NCBI GenBank assembly: GCA_963930655.1
Contig: OZ005605.1
Coordinates: 7,447,501-7,511,500 of the forward strand
Reading direction: 5' to 3'
Source of the DNA: Myrica gale
Taxonomy: Eukaryota; Streptophyta; Magnoliopsida; Fagales; Myricaceae
DNA length: 64,000 nt
Below, one piece after another: positions 12,001-21,030 of the stretch; positions within the stretch are counted from its first letter, which is position 1, and every line of letters begins with the position of its first letter. The notes beneath the pieces were generated by a model that made no database searches, was not told the DNA's origin, and saw only the letters and a program-made list of their open reading frames with translations. The position numbers and the translations under genes were made by a program.

Positions 12001-13885
12001 TCTTCAAAAAGGATGAGAGCAGAGAAGTAGAAGTTTTCACTGATGCTGATTGGGCAGGTACAAAGGAAGATAAACGGTCTACCATTGGATATTGCACTTA
12101 TGTATGGGGAAGCTTGGTGACTTAGAAAAGAAACAGAATGTTGTGGCCAAAAGCAGGTGAAGCGGAGTTCAGAGCAGTATCACAAGAGATATGTGAAGGG
12201 ATATGGATAAAGAGACTTTTAGAAGAACTACACATTGCTGTAAAAATTCCAGTCAAACTCTACTGCGATAACAAAGCGGCAATCAGCATTTCCCTTAATC
12301 CAATTCAACATGACTGAACCAAGCATGTAGAAGTGGATAGACACTTCATCAAGGAAAAGGTGGAGAACGGAATAATTTGTATGACTTATATTCCTACTCA
12401 GGAGCAAACTGCAGATATTTTCTCCAAAGGATTGTCTCAGCAAAAATTCGAAGATTTTATTGGCGGATATGATTAACATCTACGATCGAACTTGGGGGGA
12501 GTGTTTTGTTACCATGGGAGATTGATGACCTAAAGGTGGAGCCTTTGGGGAAGAAGGGAGATACGTGGAGAGGGCTTCTAGAGTGTTCGAGAGTTGTCTT
12601 CTGTCTTCGGAGGTCACTTACATTGGTTTCAAGGGCAGCTTGGTAACTTGCCACTTTGGGCGGACTAAAGGGCGGACTTTAGTCTTGCGAGATTGGGCCT
12701 AGTTATGTTAGTTGGACTATTATTTGGTTAGTAGTCCAGTGACTATGTTATGGCTTTCTGCAGTGTTATATCAGTTGGGCTTTAGGCCTTAGTTATCTTT
12801 CCTTGTCTAGCCCGAGCCCACTATGGGGAGAGGCAGTTATTAGAGGCAGATTCATTCCTATAAGAATCATTGAAGATCATTTCGCATAGTGTTTGGTAGG
12901 AGACTTGCCATCTTGAATGGCCATTGTTTTTCATTTCGAGTAGTTCATCAAAAATCTTGTAATAGTTTATTCATCAATCAAGTAAACTGCTATATGTTGA
13001 AATCCCGGTTGATAGGGAGTAATTATGGGATAGAATGATACGAGATTCTAGAGACTTGATTTACACAGATTTTCATCTTTATTAGGAAATTATTCTTTCC
13101 TTTTTTTTCGTTTCTCTATTGTATTATATTTATACACATTCCTTGTACATTTGGATTCAAGAAATACAGAAAATCATTCTGTTCTTCAAATTATGTATCA
13201 CAAAATATGATGATATATTTTTTTACAGGGTGCGTTCGGTAAAGGTGCTCTAATTGGATATGGTCTGACAACCTACACATTGCTTGGATTGGGAGTGGTA
13301 AAGTTCCTCTTTGCTTAGTCATTCTATTGTGATTCTGACGCATTGTGAAGGCTAGTCCATGTTGTACCTTGTTGATTGTATAAAAAAATAAAAAAAGATT
13401 TCCTCGTTACCCAAAGAAGAGAAATAGCTATCATATCATGGTTTTTTTTTTTGGTGTTTTTGACGTCTTGCAAGATTCGCACCGGGCTCCCAAATTGTCT
13501 TCGAGATAGATTTATATGTTTTGATTATTGACTTATTCTTCTTCATTTTCAGCTTGGTGGACCTTTGTCACTTCCTTGGGGGCTATATGTGCTAATATGT
13601 CAGGTATTCAAATGATGAGAATATAAGAGAAAAGTGCAAATGCCAATGTGCATGTGCATGTGCATGTTTTTCAAGCTCAAAATCCCCTTCTAGTGGTGGT
13701 AATATTGTTGATGATATAATTTTCAGAGAAATCCGGAGAAACCATGCTTAAATGACGTGACAGATGTTGGAACATGGAGGAAAGCACTTGTGTTGATGTC
13801 TATTTTCCTCGTTGTCTTGACTCTTCTTCCTGTATGGGATGAGCTTGCAGAGGAGCTAGGTATTGGTCTTGTAACTACCTTTTAA
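3053..13885 (+). CDS. EGY1: EGY1, chloroplast S2P-like membrane protease (last six exons)
   Basis: This is the C-terminal part of EGY1, a multipass chloroplast membrane protein of the site-2-protease family needed for chloroplast development. Exons by splice sites and continuous frame are 3053-3264, 3487-3537, 3617-3686, 13229-13297, 13553-13603 and 13727-13885. They join to 612 nt, or 203 residues plus TAA. The protein starts FKSILPDRSTKVD and ends ELGIGLVTTF, as in Arabidopsis EGY1. The second S2P motif is visible as FNLLPVGCLDGG, split across the third exon. The first motif (the HExxH equivalent) and the transit peptide would be encoded left of the window. The exons are undamaged, so the gene is probably functional. 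The intron 3687-13228 is 9.5 kb because of retroelement insertions. EGY1 rather than EGY2 is supported by LPVGCLDGG and by the long soluble stretch QRNPEKPCLNDVTDVGTW. Confidence 0.92.
3687..5234 (+). other. EGY1 intron, left part
   Basis: This is intron sequence between the exon ending at 3686 and the Copia insertion. Apart from a direct duplication near 4475-4660, I see no coding similarity or clear element ends. Confidence 0.5.
4475..4660 (+). repeat. Two-copy tandem duplication, 94-bp unit
   Basis: CATCAAGGAAAAACTCCAGC begins at 4475 and again at 4569. The following bases, including the purine-rich AGAAAGAG and GATTGAAGT blocks, match through most of the second unit. It is a local intronic duplication with no evident function. 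Confidence 0.75.
5240..5433 (+). repeat. 5' LTR of the outer Copia element
   Basis: This 194-bp direct repeat pairs with 12995-13188. It begins TGTTGAAATCC, ends TTTTTCA, and is followed by the primer-binding site start TGGTAT at 5434. AATTA precedes it. Confidence 0.92.
5455..7096 (+). pseudogene. Copia gag and GAG-pre-integrase remnant
   Basis: The gag begins at ATG 5455. The UBN2-type gag core follows with LTVEKLNGKNFREWAQSIKL and a YLTCE block. A frameshift near 5850 moves the frame to 6031-6726. A CCHC zinc knuckle (CHHCHKIGHTKENCWELHG) lies around 6276-6332, and the protease-like WIIDSGAFDYMTDSS around 6590 (the usual DSGA is kept). Stops near 6724 and 6799 break it, and the GAG-pre-integrase block (LWHFRAGHPN, about 6998-7027) runs into the LINE insertion. 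It is not functional. Confidence 0.85.
7097..8001 (+). mobile_element. 5'-truncated LINE inserted in Copia
   Basis: An 11-bp target duplication TTCATGTGAAA flanks the insert (7086-7096 and 8002-8012), and the Copia reading frame resumes exactly after it (CEICELAKHH). The insert begins in the LINE ORF2 C-terminal part and contains the zf-RVT region (FPWRQIWRSL near 7276, then the CDGESVEHILLHC block near 7420), several stops, and the WWNLWRVRNERCFE block after 7750. It ends with the family tail TTTGTACTGTTT, TTTCAATAAAATTGCCTTATC and an A-tract. A foreign piece at about 7588-7726 interrupts it. Confidence 0.9.
7588..7726. mobile_element. Small LTR-like insertion in the truncated LINE
   Basis: LINE coding similarity stops near 7588 and resumes at GCTATTTGGAGAATGATGCC (about 7727). 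Between them is unrelated sequence (TCCCACATTGGTAGTATGAG, then TTATATGCCTTGGGCTCCC, then AAGGCATGTAACACC). A diverged stretch of the same kind is at about 20280-20340. It resembles small plant LTR sequences, but the ends are not sharp. Confidence 0.45.
8002..8789 (+). pseudogene. Copia integrase core remnant
   Basis: After the LINE the Copia integrase continues: the HHxxxC zinc-binding area (CEICELAKHH), then WFVTFIDDHTRVCWVYLLKE with the first catalytic Asp, the RTDNGTEY motif (about 8263) with the second Asp, and the C-terminal KVFGCIAFVHIHSHHRSKL and KCVFLGYSPTQKGYKCY blocks. At least three frameshifts or stops break it. Similarity fades after VFVRLD (about 8735), where the inverted element begins. 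Confidence 0.85.
8787..11492 (-). mobile_element. Inverted 5' half of a related Copia element
   Basis: Read on the - strand this is LTR, primer-binding site, gag, protease region and integrase. The LTR is 11308-11492 (starts TGTAGAAATCCCG, ends GTTTTCA). The primer-binding site TGGTATAAGAGG follows it. Gag begins at ATG 11269 (MAEEAVNSKGLVTS), with EKLNDKNYCEWAQSIKL, a CxxC zinc-knuckle block (CKHCRKSGYTKTTCWELHG) and GAG-pre-integrase LLWHFRMGHPNPQYF. The integrase end (KVFGCTVFVHVHSHHHNKL) stops at 8786. RT, RNase H and the second LTR are absent. It is related to the outer element but clearly diverged from it, so it is a separate subfamily member that was inserted and truncated, or joined by recombination. 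The middle of the integrase is largely missing or decayed. Confidence 0.82.
11308..11492 (-). repeat. 5' LTR of the inverted Copia half
   Basis: This LTR is 185 bp. On the - strand it starts TGTAGAAATCCCG and ends TTCTGTTTTCA, directly followed by TGGTATAAGAGG. It is alignable at both ends with the 194-bp LTRs of the outer element, but its middle differs. Confidence 0.75.
11493..12480 (+). pseudogene. Copia reverse transcriptase and RNase H fragment
   Basis: Translation gives the RT palm motif ILIVYVDDIILTGDD (catalytic YVDD kept, about 11550-11595), then LKELGQMRYFLGMKVARSK. After stops near 11823 come HTRPDITFAVSFVSQHM, RILRYLKGSLGRGLLF, and the RNase H domain (VFTDADWAGTKEDKRSTIGY, KLYCDNKAAISI, HVEVDRHFIKEKV, TADIFSKGL). 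A polypurine tract CTTGGGGGGAG follows at 12491-12501. The fragment lacks the RT N-terminus, since it starts at the inverted LTR. Its parent element is uncertain. Confidence 0.85.
12502..12994 (+). mobile_element. Possible 3' LTR of another Copia family
   Basis: The segment starts TGTTTTGTTACC directly after the polypurine tract, which is where a 3' LTR should begin, yet its sequence differs from the LTRs at 5240 and 12995. It contains CCTATAAGAATC (TATA-like, about 12858) and TTGTAATAGTTTATTCATC near its end. It abuts the outer 3' LTR at 12995. Its partner LTR is not in the window, so the call rests on position and style only. Confidence 0.5.
12995..13188 (+). repeat. 3' LTR of the outer Copia element
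   Basis: This 194-bp copy of 5240-5433 ends GTTCTTCA and is followed by the target duplication AATTA at 13189-13193. About 40 bp further on is the acceptor of the next EGY1 exon. Confidence 0.92.
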
Positions 13886-15237
13886 TCCCTAGTCGGCACA
13901 CAACAATGCTAAAGTTTTGACTCAAATCCATGTCATTTATCAAGTGATTACTGTAGTGAGTCATGTACAATTTGTATACAACTGTGTAATTATCCTTTTC
14001 TTTCTCAAATTAATTTTTTTGTTGCATTTTCTCCATATTTCTTTTCCTTGTGTTGGATATATGTTTAGAAAATATTAATTTTGAAATATACTTTTTCCTA
14101 CACGTTTATAAACCCTAATTAATTGAAATATTTAGATAATGTTGTGAAAATTGAGATTTTGGAGTTTTATTGGATTTTGTGAGAAATTAGAGTAAAAGGT
14201 AAAATTGTATAAGGATGAAAAAAATGAAGAGATAGATGATTTGAGTGAATTTTTTATATTTTTTATAATAAAAAAGATGATTGGATGGGAGAAATAAAAT
14301 ATTTTATTATTATTTTGTTGAATCAAAATTTTGGATAAAAGGTTAGTTTGCAAACACATCTGACTGACGTGGTTTATTATCTCTCAAATCACTCAATTTT
14401 GCCCTTTGAAGACGAGGGCAATTCAAGTGGGTGGGAAGTACGGTACTAATCACGATATGGGCAAGGTAAAATAGAAGAAGGGAAAATGAAGGGAGAATTA
14501 TGGGCCTACGAGCTTCAGCTCATTTGACACCTCTGATTGGGGAAGGATAGATTCAGGGTCAAATATTCCTCTTCGCAGATTTAGAGCATGTTCGTTTTGT
14601 AAAAGTATTTTACGATACAGAATATCTAATAAATTTACAAAACTAACTTCTAAAACATGTTAGACAAACACTAATACATTTGACACAAATCTAAATAACT
14701 TTTCACACCAACTTTAATACATTTAAAAAAATATAACAAATGGTCTCTCTTTATATTTTTTCACCAATTTTTAATACTTTTTTATTTTAAAAAATTATAT
14801 CAAATCATCTCTCTACATTTTTTACAAACTCAAATAAAAATTAAATATTTTTAAAAATTTCACTAAAACTTATAAAATTCTAATTTATATAAATATTCAC
14901 AATTCTATAAAAACTCTTAAAGATCTTACAATTTTTTAAAAAAACATCCTCTTAATCTTGCTTCTTAAATTTGTCAAAAAAAAAAAGAGAAAAAAGAGTT
15001 GCATGGCATATGGAATCGCCGTGGAAGTTGGAGTTACAAAAAAAAAATAATATCGTAACACAATATATGAAAAAAAAGGGTGTCAAACATGGACTCGACC
15101 AGATTATAATTAGTTCAATCGTACTATTAGTTTATATTGTTTGTCGTTTTTAGTTATCGTCTGTTATCTCTATTAGTAGCTTTAGTTTATTAATTGTAAC
15201 TAACTAATTATCTTGTAGCCTTTATAAGGTCATATGA
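13886..15237. other. EGY1 3' flank and AT-rich intergenic DNA
   Basis: This stretch holds the EGY1 3' UTR and AT-rich spacer. A possible small inverted-repeat element lies at 14098-14360. A further AT-rich block at 14585-14960 with many AAATTT-type words may be an old miniature element, but its ends are not clear. The last five bases (TATGA) are the target duplication of the following LTR. No gene was recognised. Confidence 0.5.
14098..14360. mobile_element. Possible miniature inverted-repeat element
   Basis: CACGTTTATAAAC near the left end is a loose inverted match to GTTTGCAAACAC near the right end. The interior is purine-rich on the left and AT-rich throughout, like the better defined elements at 19895 and 61057. 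Ends and target duplication are not certain. Confidence 0.35.
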
Positions 15238-18200
15238 TGTAATACCCCGAACCTTTTGATCTACTTTTTGTGACTCTTGTGTTGAGGTTTTCATTTTTCA
15301 TATCTTTAGTAATTGTGTTCATTTCCGTAGTATTTGCTTTATTTGCTAACTTTGTGCGTTGTTTAGTATTTATCATATGATTAATTTTACTTCATCTAAT
15401 ATTTTAAGTAATTATACTCTTTGGTATTTAGGTTCTAAACTTGTAACCTTAGTATTTTGATCTACCTTATTAATTTACATTGTGTATGTGCTTTCTTTCT
15501 CTAATTCTTAAACCCTTGAATTATTTCATCTAAATCCATGTGTTTAAATTGTCTAATGGATTTGATTTTATTTCCTCTAATATTTTAGAGTGAGTTGGTT
15601 AAATTTTTAGCATATGGCCGAATTACACTTTGGTCTAAATATTGTATTTTAACCTTGATTTTAAGAAATTATCTTGCCTATATTAATGTGGTTTTATTTG
15701 TCTAATTTACTCTTATTATTTCAGGTATTTGATTTTATTAGAGCTTAATTATTTTGTAATACGATTAAGTTAGTTAATGTCTATTTAAATTCTTTTAAAT
15801 TTTAATTGGACGAGCTTGGCACCGGGAGGCCCGAGAGCTGGACTCTCGGGAAGCCCAAGTACTCCAAGCCCGGGAGGGTTGAATACTACGCGCCCGGGAA
15901 GACAGATAGTTGTATGCCCGGCTTACCACAATTCCTGTACCTGTATGCTCGGGGACAGGTCTGGAAAGCCCTGTATACCAGCTAACCACTGGAACATGTT
16001 TGTATGCCCGTGGTATTTGGTTTCAATATTTACATTAGGGGCTTTAAGTTTATTAAGAGTTTTCTATAATGTGTGATATCCCTTCCCTAAATTTCCAAAT
16101 TTATCTAATTTATCTAATTTCCTTGATTTCTCGTATTTAGCCAATTAACAATTATGATCGTGATTTTCTCTACTTTATCGGTTTCTATGCGTTTAACAAA
16201 ATTCTTCCATTCTCTTGTTAATATCTTAGTATTCATATTGCTTGATTTAAACACATGATATTTTTCCTAAGTATACTTCATTAGCTCATATTTAATATTT
16301 TTTAAGTATTAGGTTTGATTTCTTGACACATGATTAATTTCGGTTCTAATTGCCCTAATGGATTTCGATATGCTTAATCTCTTTCCCTTTTCATTCTCTT
16401 GTATTCATCTAAAATTTTAGCTTGTATCAATCTTGATTATTCTATCACTAATCTCGGTTAATTACTTGACTAAGTATCTATTTCCTTTTTTAAACATATG
16501 CATTGATTAGCTTTGTAACTTAGCTAATTATTTTGCTAACCTAAGTCCACTTTGATGTCATGTTGGTCCCACTATCTCTCTCCTCCCTAGGTCACACGGC
16601 ACACACAAGGAAATCCCTGTTTTCTCTTCTTTTCCTTGTCCTTTTCCCTTGTCCCATGTTCTTGGCTTGTGATGTATGAATAGTAAGATTCAAAAATGGA
16701 CAAATCGGCCATGCTTGCTTGCAATCACAATTGATTTGATTTTGAGGTGATTTTAGCTTGTGTTAGTGTCCTTAATTATTACCTAGGGAAGAGGGAGTGT
16801 GCCACTTGGCTCCTCCAGCCCTTATGACGCCCAATCAAGGGGTTTGCTTGTGGCAGCCACCCCTTGACCAAATGATGGCAAGGTTGGCTATAAAAGTCAA
16901 CCCTTGCCATGCATTTCTCACACCAACAACCGGCCATTTGATTTTGTGAGAGAGGAATGAGTGCTGAGAGCATTCGGCCAAGAGGGAAAGAAAGGAGAGA
17001 AAGAAAGAAGAGGAAGGAGAGAAAGAGGAAAAGAAGAAGAGAAGGAAGATGAAAAAACTTTAATGCCAAGGTAAGTTGGCAAAGGGGTTTCGGCCAAGGC
17101 CTTGAACACCCCCTTGCACTACCTCTCTTCTATTTCCTCATCATCATTTCCACTTATTATTAGCCCCTAGATCAGTTTCATTAACCAATAGATCTTGTGT
17201 TAATAGGAGAAAACCAAGAGCTACCCGAGATCACCAAGGTAAGGGATAAAACTTTATGCTTTGGTAAGGGTTAGAACTTCATGCTTTAGTAAGGGTTTAG
17301 GTTCTTGTGTTTTTTTGAGGATGGATAACATGTTCTCTTGTGATGATTGATCATGCTTATTAGTGTGCATAAAGTTGTGATTCAATGATGATCATGTTAA
17401 GGTTATGTTAGGTTCAAGATTTTGCAAAAAGAAAGGTTCAAAGGTGCCATGAAGTAAAACCTAATCTAGACCCTTTGCATGTTAAAGCTTGATGAATATT
17501 TCTTATAACATGTGTATAATATTGCTTGATGAGTTGGTTTGATTATTCAAAAGTGTTCTTGATATACTCTATGAGCTATGACAGTGGAGATAAGTATTAT
17601 AGACCACGGGTTGGTCAATGAAAATGATGTTTCATGTTGCACTCCATGGTTTTATGATACAATGCTATGTATATGTGATATGAAATGATGATGCAATAAT
17701 GAGTATGATGATGGCCAAGAGGCATGAAAGTATCCCTGATCAAGAAGAGGCCAAATGAGGCTAAATAAAGGAGTATTGAGCTCAAGAAAGAAGTTATGAA
17801 AGATGAAAGCATGAAAATGATGCCTTGTACATATTCTATGATGATGTTGCAAATGAGCATTGCTTGCCTTTAATTTTCTGGAAGAATCCTTATGTTATAT
17901 GCTATGTAAGGTTATATGTATTGATAGATTAGATGTATCATTAGCCTAAAGTTTCTAATGCGATAATTGATCAAATGCATGAACACTTAGCTAGGGTTTT
18001 TAGTCAATATAGACACTGTCCAAATCGACCCTAATCTACAGGTTTTATTTTTGCATGAAACTTCCCAAATAGCATCCTTGTCTAATATTAGGATTCCTGT
18101 AAAAATTTCAGCCCAAAATGATGAAGGAAAAGGTCAAAAATGCCTCTGTAGGTCTCTGAGGGCAAATTCAACATTTTTCCAAATTTGTTAGGGTAAAGGG

Positions 18201-19854
18201 GTCCAAAATGAGAAAATGATGACATGGTTGGATAGAGTAAGAAAAACTTATGGGGGAGCCCAAATTTGAGCTCAATCTGAGTTGGAATAAGGGCTCAAAT
18301 CACAAAGCCTGTGTAGGAGCCTAAATAGATTTTAGGCCCAATACCCCTAAAAGAACACTACGTCCACTAATACTTTGGGAGTAGGCCCAGTATGGTCTAA
18401 GGAGGCCTAATAGGCCTTCATTGTAGTTTAATGGTCTGAGATCTTCTAGTTATTATCATGGTTGTTTCAATTGTCAATAATTATTCTTTGAACATGTTAT
18501 GTTATTTATGATTCTTTCAAAGTTCATATATCTGTCTGTGCATTGTTACATATGTACTGTAATGCTTGGATATGTGATTGCATTCATAAGAGGGAAAACG
18601 AAAGTGAGGAACCCCCTAGCCTGCGAGGGTTCCCTGAATGGTAGTGACGGTACCAGACACTTAGAAGATGTGCAACCCCCCACTACAGGGAGTGAGTGAG
18701 CTCTTTTATGAACGTGAATGCGTAATGTTATGTTAAGGGTCCTGGTGCTGGAAGCACAGGACAGTCCCATAGAAGGGAAGGGGATGCACAACCCGACTCT
18801 GGGGGTGAACAGAGCAGACACTGGGAACTCCTCAGGAACCAATGATGGTGTGATGCATTGCATATTTTAAATTATCTACGTTTATACTTTTTGTTCTGGA
18901 AGTTAGTTTTACATCATGCTTTAGTGAATTATATGCACTGTATTTGTTTGATCATGATTTCTCCACCCCCACCTTACGGAGTCAATAGGACTCACCCTTT
19001 TCTCTTATGTTGTTTTTGCAATATTTGGTGACTTGGGTATTCAAGAATGAAGTTATTCGAGTAAGAGTTGACCTATGATTTTCACCCCAATGTTCTGGTG
19101 CTCAAGATTCAGACATGGGTCTCGGATTCTCTTAGAGTATAGTGGAGCATGAGGGCCACTGGTTCTTCAGGGAGGCCCAACCCTCATCCCCTGTGTCCCT
19201 ACCATTCCCTGTATCCCCACTATCCCCATCATCACCGTTACCCCGATTTGAGGATTTTGGTTTACCATATGTACCACCTGAGTAACTGAGGCTCGATTAC
19301 GTTCCTTCCCCAGTGACGGGAGATAGTAGTGTCATTCTGGGGTCTGAGCTTATCGACCTTACATCGGACTCGGACGTAGAGGATTAGTACACCTCTTAGG
19401 TTTGCTGGAGTGTTTCGTTAGTCTCCAGAGTTATGTTCATGTGTATCAGGTAGTTTCTGAATCTTTGTAATATAGCCTTTTAAGTAGTCTCGGGAGGACG
19501 TGGTTTAAACTTTCCTTGTATTAAAGATGTCCTTGTTATTTCAGGTTTTCAATCTCCTTTGTGTCTCTCCCTCATCTTTTATTTCAAAATTCTTATTTCT
19601 ACTCAAAAACTTTATCTAACACTTTTGACCTATTCAGATTTTATTAACTCATTGCCTTTTTCTAAAAACATAGAGATTTTACCTTAAATATTTTCCAATT
19701 TCCCATACAATTCTATTTTCTAAATACGATTTCCGCTAAGTTTCATGGTAAATCGACTAAGACTCACAGTGACATACGTGTCATAATCACCGCTTGTGTG
19801 CATATCATTACTATAGGTGAGCCTAGATGGTAAGTATGAGCACGAGACGTGACA
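15238..19854 (+). mobile_element. Giant solo LTR, 4.6 kb
   Basis: The block starts TGTAATACCCCGAACC and ends CGAGACGTGACA, so it has TG...CA ends, and it is flanked by the perfect 5-bp duplication TATGA (15233-15237 and 19855-19859). No primer-binding site, polypurine tract or retroviral domain was found inside, so a single LTR left by LTR-LTR recombination fits best. It has a TATA box (TATAAAAG, 16889) preceded by a GC-richer region, GC-rich patches near 15830-15990 and 18600-18850, and only short ORFs. The TGTAA-ACCCC start and great length resemble long LTRs of Gypsy elements of the Tekay/Del type. That family assignment is inference. Confidence 0.75.
16889..16896 (+). promoter_or_regulatory. 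TATA box of the giant LTR
   Basis: TATAAAAG is set in a GC-richer context and followed about 30-90 bp later by a purine-rich GAGAG leader. This is the usual layout of an LTR promoter (U3/R border). It supports the + orientation of the solo LTR. Confidence 0.45.
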
Positions 19855-19894
19855 TATGAGAATAATGGGTAATGAGATATTTGAGTTAAGCTTA

Positions 19895-20136
19895 GGCGTT
19901 TGTGTACACTAAAATTTTAACATCAATACATTCTCATTCTCCCTCCTTACTTTTTCTCTAACTTTTTTTCACTTTTTACTAACTTTTCACTTTTTCACTT
20001 ACTTTTTCATTCTCTCTCCTTACTTTTTCTCTAACTTTTTTTTTTCATTTTTTTTTTACTTTTTCACTTTTTCATTCTCTCTCACTTTTTCACAAATACT
20101 AAAATTTTACCCCAAAAGTTTACTTACACAAACGCC
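19895..20136. mobile_element. Miniature inverted-repeat element
   Basis: A perfect 12-bp terminal inverted repeat, GGCGTTTGTGTA at 19895-19906 and TACACAAACGCC at 20125-20136, encloses a pyrimidine-rich interior made of CTTTTTCA-like words. The inverted match continues loosely inward as AAAATTTTA. The element at 61057-61255 has related ends. No coding capacity. Confidence 0.7.
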
Positions 20137-21030
20137 CCGAAACCTCTAGAATTGTCTTATAACATGGGGTTAGAATTTTCTCGAATTTAACCAAATTAAG
20201 AGTTTGTTAGTTTTTCCTTGAAAGAATTGGCACTTATAGTGTAGGCGTAATGCACAATTAACCTGCATATTGGAGCATGAGATTTGTAGTACATTGATAG
20301 TATGAGATGTCAGTGTAAGGTTTATATGTTTGAGCTCTCTTTTTTAATCTATCTAGATTCAGACCATTTAGAGATGTAAAAGTAATAAAGAAATTGGAAT
20401 AAAAATAAGATAAAAATAATTTGCATATTATATCAATTTTATTCAATCGTATTATTAAATTATTAGAAGAAAATTACCATACGGAAATTAATTTAGGTTT
20501 TTCTTATTGTATTTACAGAAAGTCAAATATTTTTTTGTTTTTGAAGAAGATGCAAATGAATTACATTAAAATTAATTTTATCTTTTTTGTTGTAGTTACA
20601 GAAAAATCGAACATTTGTTTTAAAAAAGATGCATTTGAATTACATTAAAATTAATTAGATTTATCTTTTTATTGTATTTACAGAAAAATCAAGCATTTTG
20701 TTTTGAAGAAGATGCAATTTTTTTCTCTATCCTGAGAAGATGCATTTGAATTAGATGAGATATTAAAAATAAAAATTCAAGGTTGTAAATTATAAACTTT
20801 CCACGGCTATCATAATAACAAAATATTTTTTTGTACTTTAAATTTGAAAAAGAAAAGGATACAAAATGACCAAAACGCAGGAGTATCCGGTCAGAATTTT
20901 CCCTCTAATTTTCTGGGAAAGTCTAAAGAAATCCTCCCATCTTGCCATGAATTCCCCCACCTCCTAGTTCCTTCAGCTCCGTCCCCAAAGAACCAAGACC
21001 GCTTCTACTTAGAAAAACCCTTAAAAAAGC
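20137..21030 (+). other. BPM3 upstream region
   Basis: This is AT-rich DNA before the BPM3 start codon. At 20280-20340 there is a diverged copy of the small LTR-like sequence seen at 7588-7726, and at 20498-20745 a tandem repeat. From about 20900 the sequence becomes C-rich, probably the leader. I do not see a convincing TATA box. Confidence 0.45.
20498..20745 (+). repeat. Tandem repeat, about 82-bp unit, three copies
   Basis: TTACAGAAA-type words start near 20513, 20596 and 20678. Each is followed by AAGATGCA and ATTACATTAAAATTAATT-type sequence in the first two copies. The third copy is shorter and altered. It lies about 290-530 bp before the BPM3 start codon. Confidence 0.7.

Larger units (their letters stand above)
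5240..13188 (+). mobile_element. Copia LTR retrotransposon with nested insertions, in EGY1 intron
   Basis: The element is bounded by two 194-bp LTRs (5240-5433 and 12995-13188) that both start TGTTGAAATCC and end TTCA. It is flanked by the 5-bp target duplication AATTA (5235-5239 and 13189-13193). Directly after the 5' LTR is TGGTAT, the start of a primer-binding site for initiator tRNA-Met. Gag, protease-region and integrase remnants follow on the + strand to about 8789. By eye the LTRs differ at about nine sites, so the insertion is not recent. Inside it are a truncated LINE (7097-8001), an inverted related Copia half (about 8787-11492) and an RT-RNase H fragment that may or may not be its own. 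No polypurine tract stands before the 3' LTR, which argues that the 3' part was rearranged. All frames are broken. Confidence 0.88.

Noticed and set aside
15795-18863. Short open frames in the giant solo LTR (for example near 15816-16076 and 18546-18863)
   Set aside because: They sit within an LTR, are short, and show no retroelement or host domain.
19240-19390. A short translation ending in a LTSDSDVED-like acidic stretch inside the giant LTR
   Set aside because: It has an internal stop and no start or conserved partner, so it cannot be supported as a gene.
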